From positions 1-5,974 of the forward strand of contig CAZTZN010000252.1 of NCBI GenBank assembly GCA_964617715.1: 5,974 nucleotides of DNA, given 5' to 3'. This document shows, in pieces, positions 5,818 through 5,974 of this stretch. The DNA is from JALGVA01 sp964617715 (GTDB taxonomy: Bacteria; Armatimonadota; Zipacnadia; Zipacnadales; UBA5352). Every line of letters begins with the position of its first letter. Position 1 is the first letter of the stretch. Both the position numbers and the translations under genes were made by a program. The notes under the pieces were generated by a model, which was not told the origin of the DNA, ran no database searches, and saw nothing but the letters and a program-made list of their open reading frames with translations.

Positions 5818-5858
5818 ACTCAGTCTCCCCGCAGCGAGTGCCCTTCCACGATCATCGG

Positions 5859-5873
5859 AGGGGTATTGCCCCT
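5859..5873 (-). other. Small inverted repeat in the protease leader
   Basis: AGGGG, TATTG, CCCCT form a 5-bp perfect inverted repeat about 57 bases before the protease start codon. It could be a leader hairpin or an operator half-site pair, but 5-bp repeats are common in GC-rich DNA. No clear -35/-10 pair could be placed around it. Confidence 0.15.
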
Positions 5874-5895
5874 GCGCCACAGCGAATCCTCCCGA

Positions 5896-5915
5896 CGGGG
5901 CCCGCCCTGGCCCCG
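5896..5915 (-). other. GC hairpin between the edge gene and the protease
   Basis: CGGGGCC, loop CGCCCT, GGCCCCG form a perfect 7-bp stem. It lies 29 bases downstream of the putative stop of the minus-strand gene at the right edge. No T tract follows on the minus strand, so termination is uncertain. Confidence 0.25.
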
Positions 5916-5943
5916 CAGGCGCGGCGCCCGCCGCCGGTCGCGC

Positions 5944-5974
5944 TCAGTCGTGCAGCGGGTTGTACTGCGGGCGG
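5944..5974 (-). CDS. Possible C-terminal end of a further minus-strand gene (cut by window edge)
   Basis: Reading the minus strand from the window edge, one frame gives RPQYNPLHD followed by TGA (5946-5944). The residues look like an ordinary protein tail and the strand matches the protease gene downstream. Nine codons are too few to prove it. If real, about 140 bases with GC-rich hairpins separate it from the protease start. Confidence 0.3.
   Translation of the reverse strand, partial: RPQYNPLHD

Noticed and set aside
1..5974. CRISPR array, tRNA, rRNA, insertion sequence, phage or defence genes
   Set aside because: No regularly spaced repeats, tRNA-like cloverleaf, transposase motif or terminal inverted repeats were seen.

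Overview
This is a GC-rich (very high third-position GC) bacterial chromosomal window. Nothing in it fixes the taxon. The combination of a large glycosidase-like protein, a URO-D-family paralog that is not HemE, a C45-type Ntn hydrolase and a lipoprotein protease resembles the catabolic neighbourhoods of Planctomycetes, Armatimonadetes and related uncultured lineages. That placement is inference.

Left half, + strand, possible operon. The window opens inside a protein (2-1039) whose visible part looks like the end of a glycoside-hydrolase/DUF4091-type protein. It is followed by what appears to be a GH20b-like alpha/beta domain at the extreme C-terminus. After 120 bp comes an intact C45-family Ntn hydrolase (1160-2257, Gly-Cys self-cleavage site). 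After 98 bp carrying a perfect 8-bp hairpin comes a uroporphyrinogen-decarboxylase-superfamily protein (2356-3411) that lacks the HemE N-terminal signature. The last two genes have good Shine-Dalgarno sequences. Together they suggest breakdown of an amide-, amino- or methyl-substituted glycan or glycoside. No substrate can be read from the sequence.

Middle, 3412-4113, a poorly organised convergent junction. It holds a possible 47-aa single-pass membrane protein (3476-3619). Overlapping it in another frame is a remnant of the C-terminus of a second C45 hydrolase (about 3573-3713), which aligns with the C-terminus of the intact gene with a single gap. On the minus strand lie two possible small ORFs (4018 or 4060 to 3860, and 3850 to 3710), the second preceded by an AGGGGGA ribosome-binding site. 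A perfect 12-bp hairpin with a T-rich tail (4048-4089) terminates the gene arriving from the right. I found no terminator for the + strand genes.

Right half, - strand. One long gene (5802 to 4114) encodes a predicted lipoprotein. Its order is lipobox, trypsin/HtrA-like serine protease domain with a complete His-Asp-Ser triad, Gly/Ala/Thr linker, then two tandem copies of a YbjN-like (type III secretion chaperone-like fold) domain in place of PDZ domains. This architecture is the most unusual item in the window. At the right edge a few in-frame codons and a stop may be the end of another minus-strand gene.
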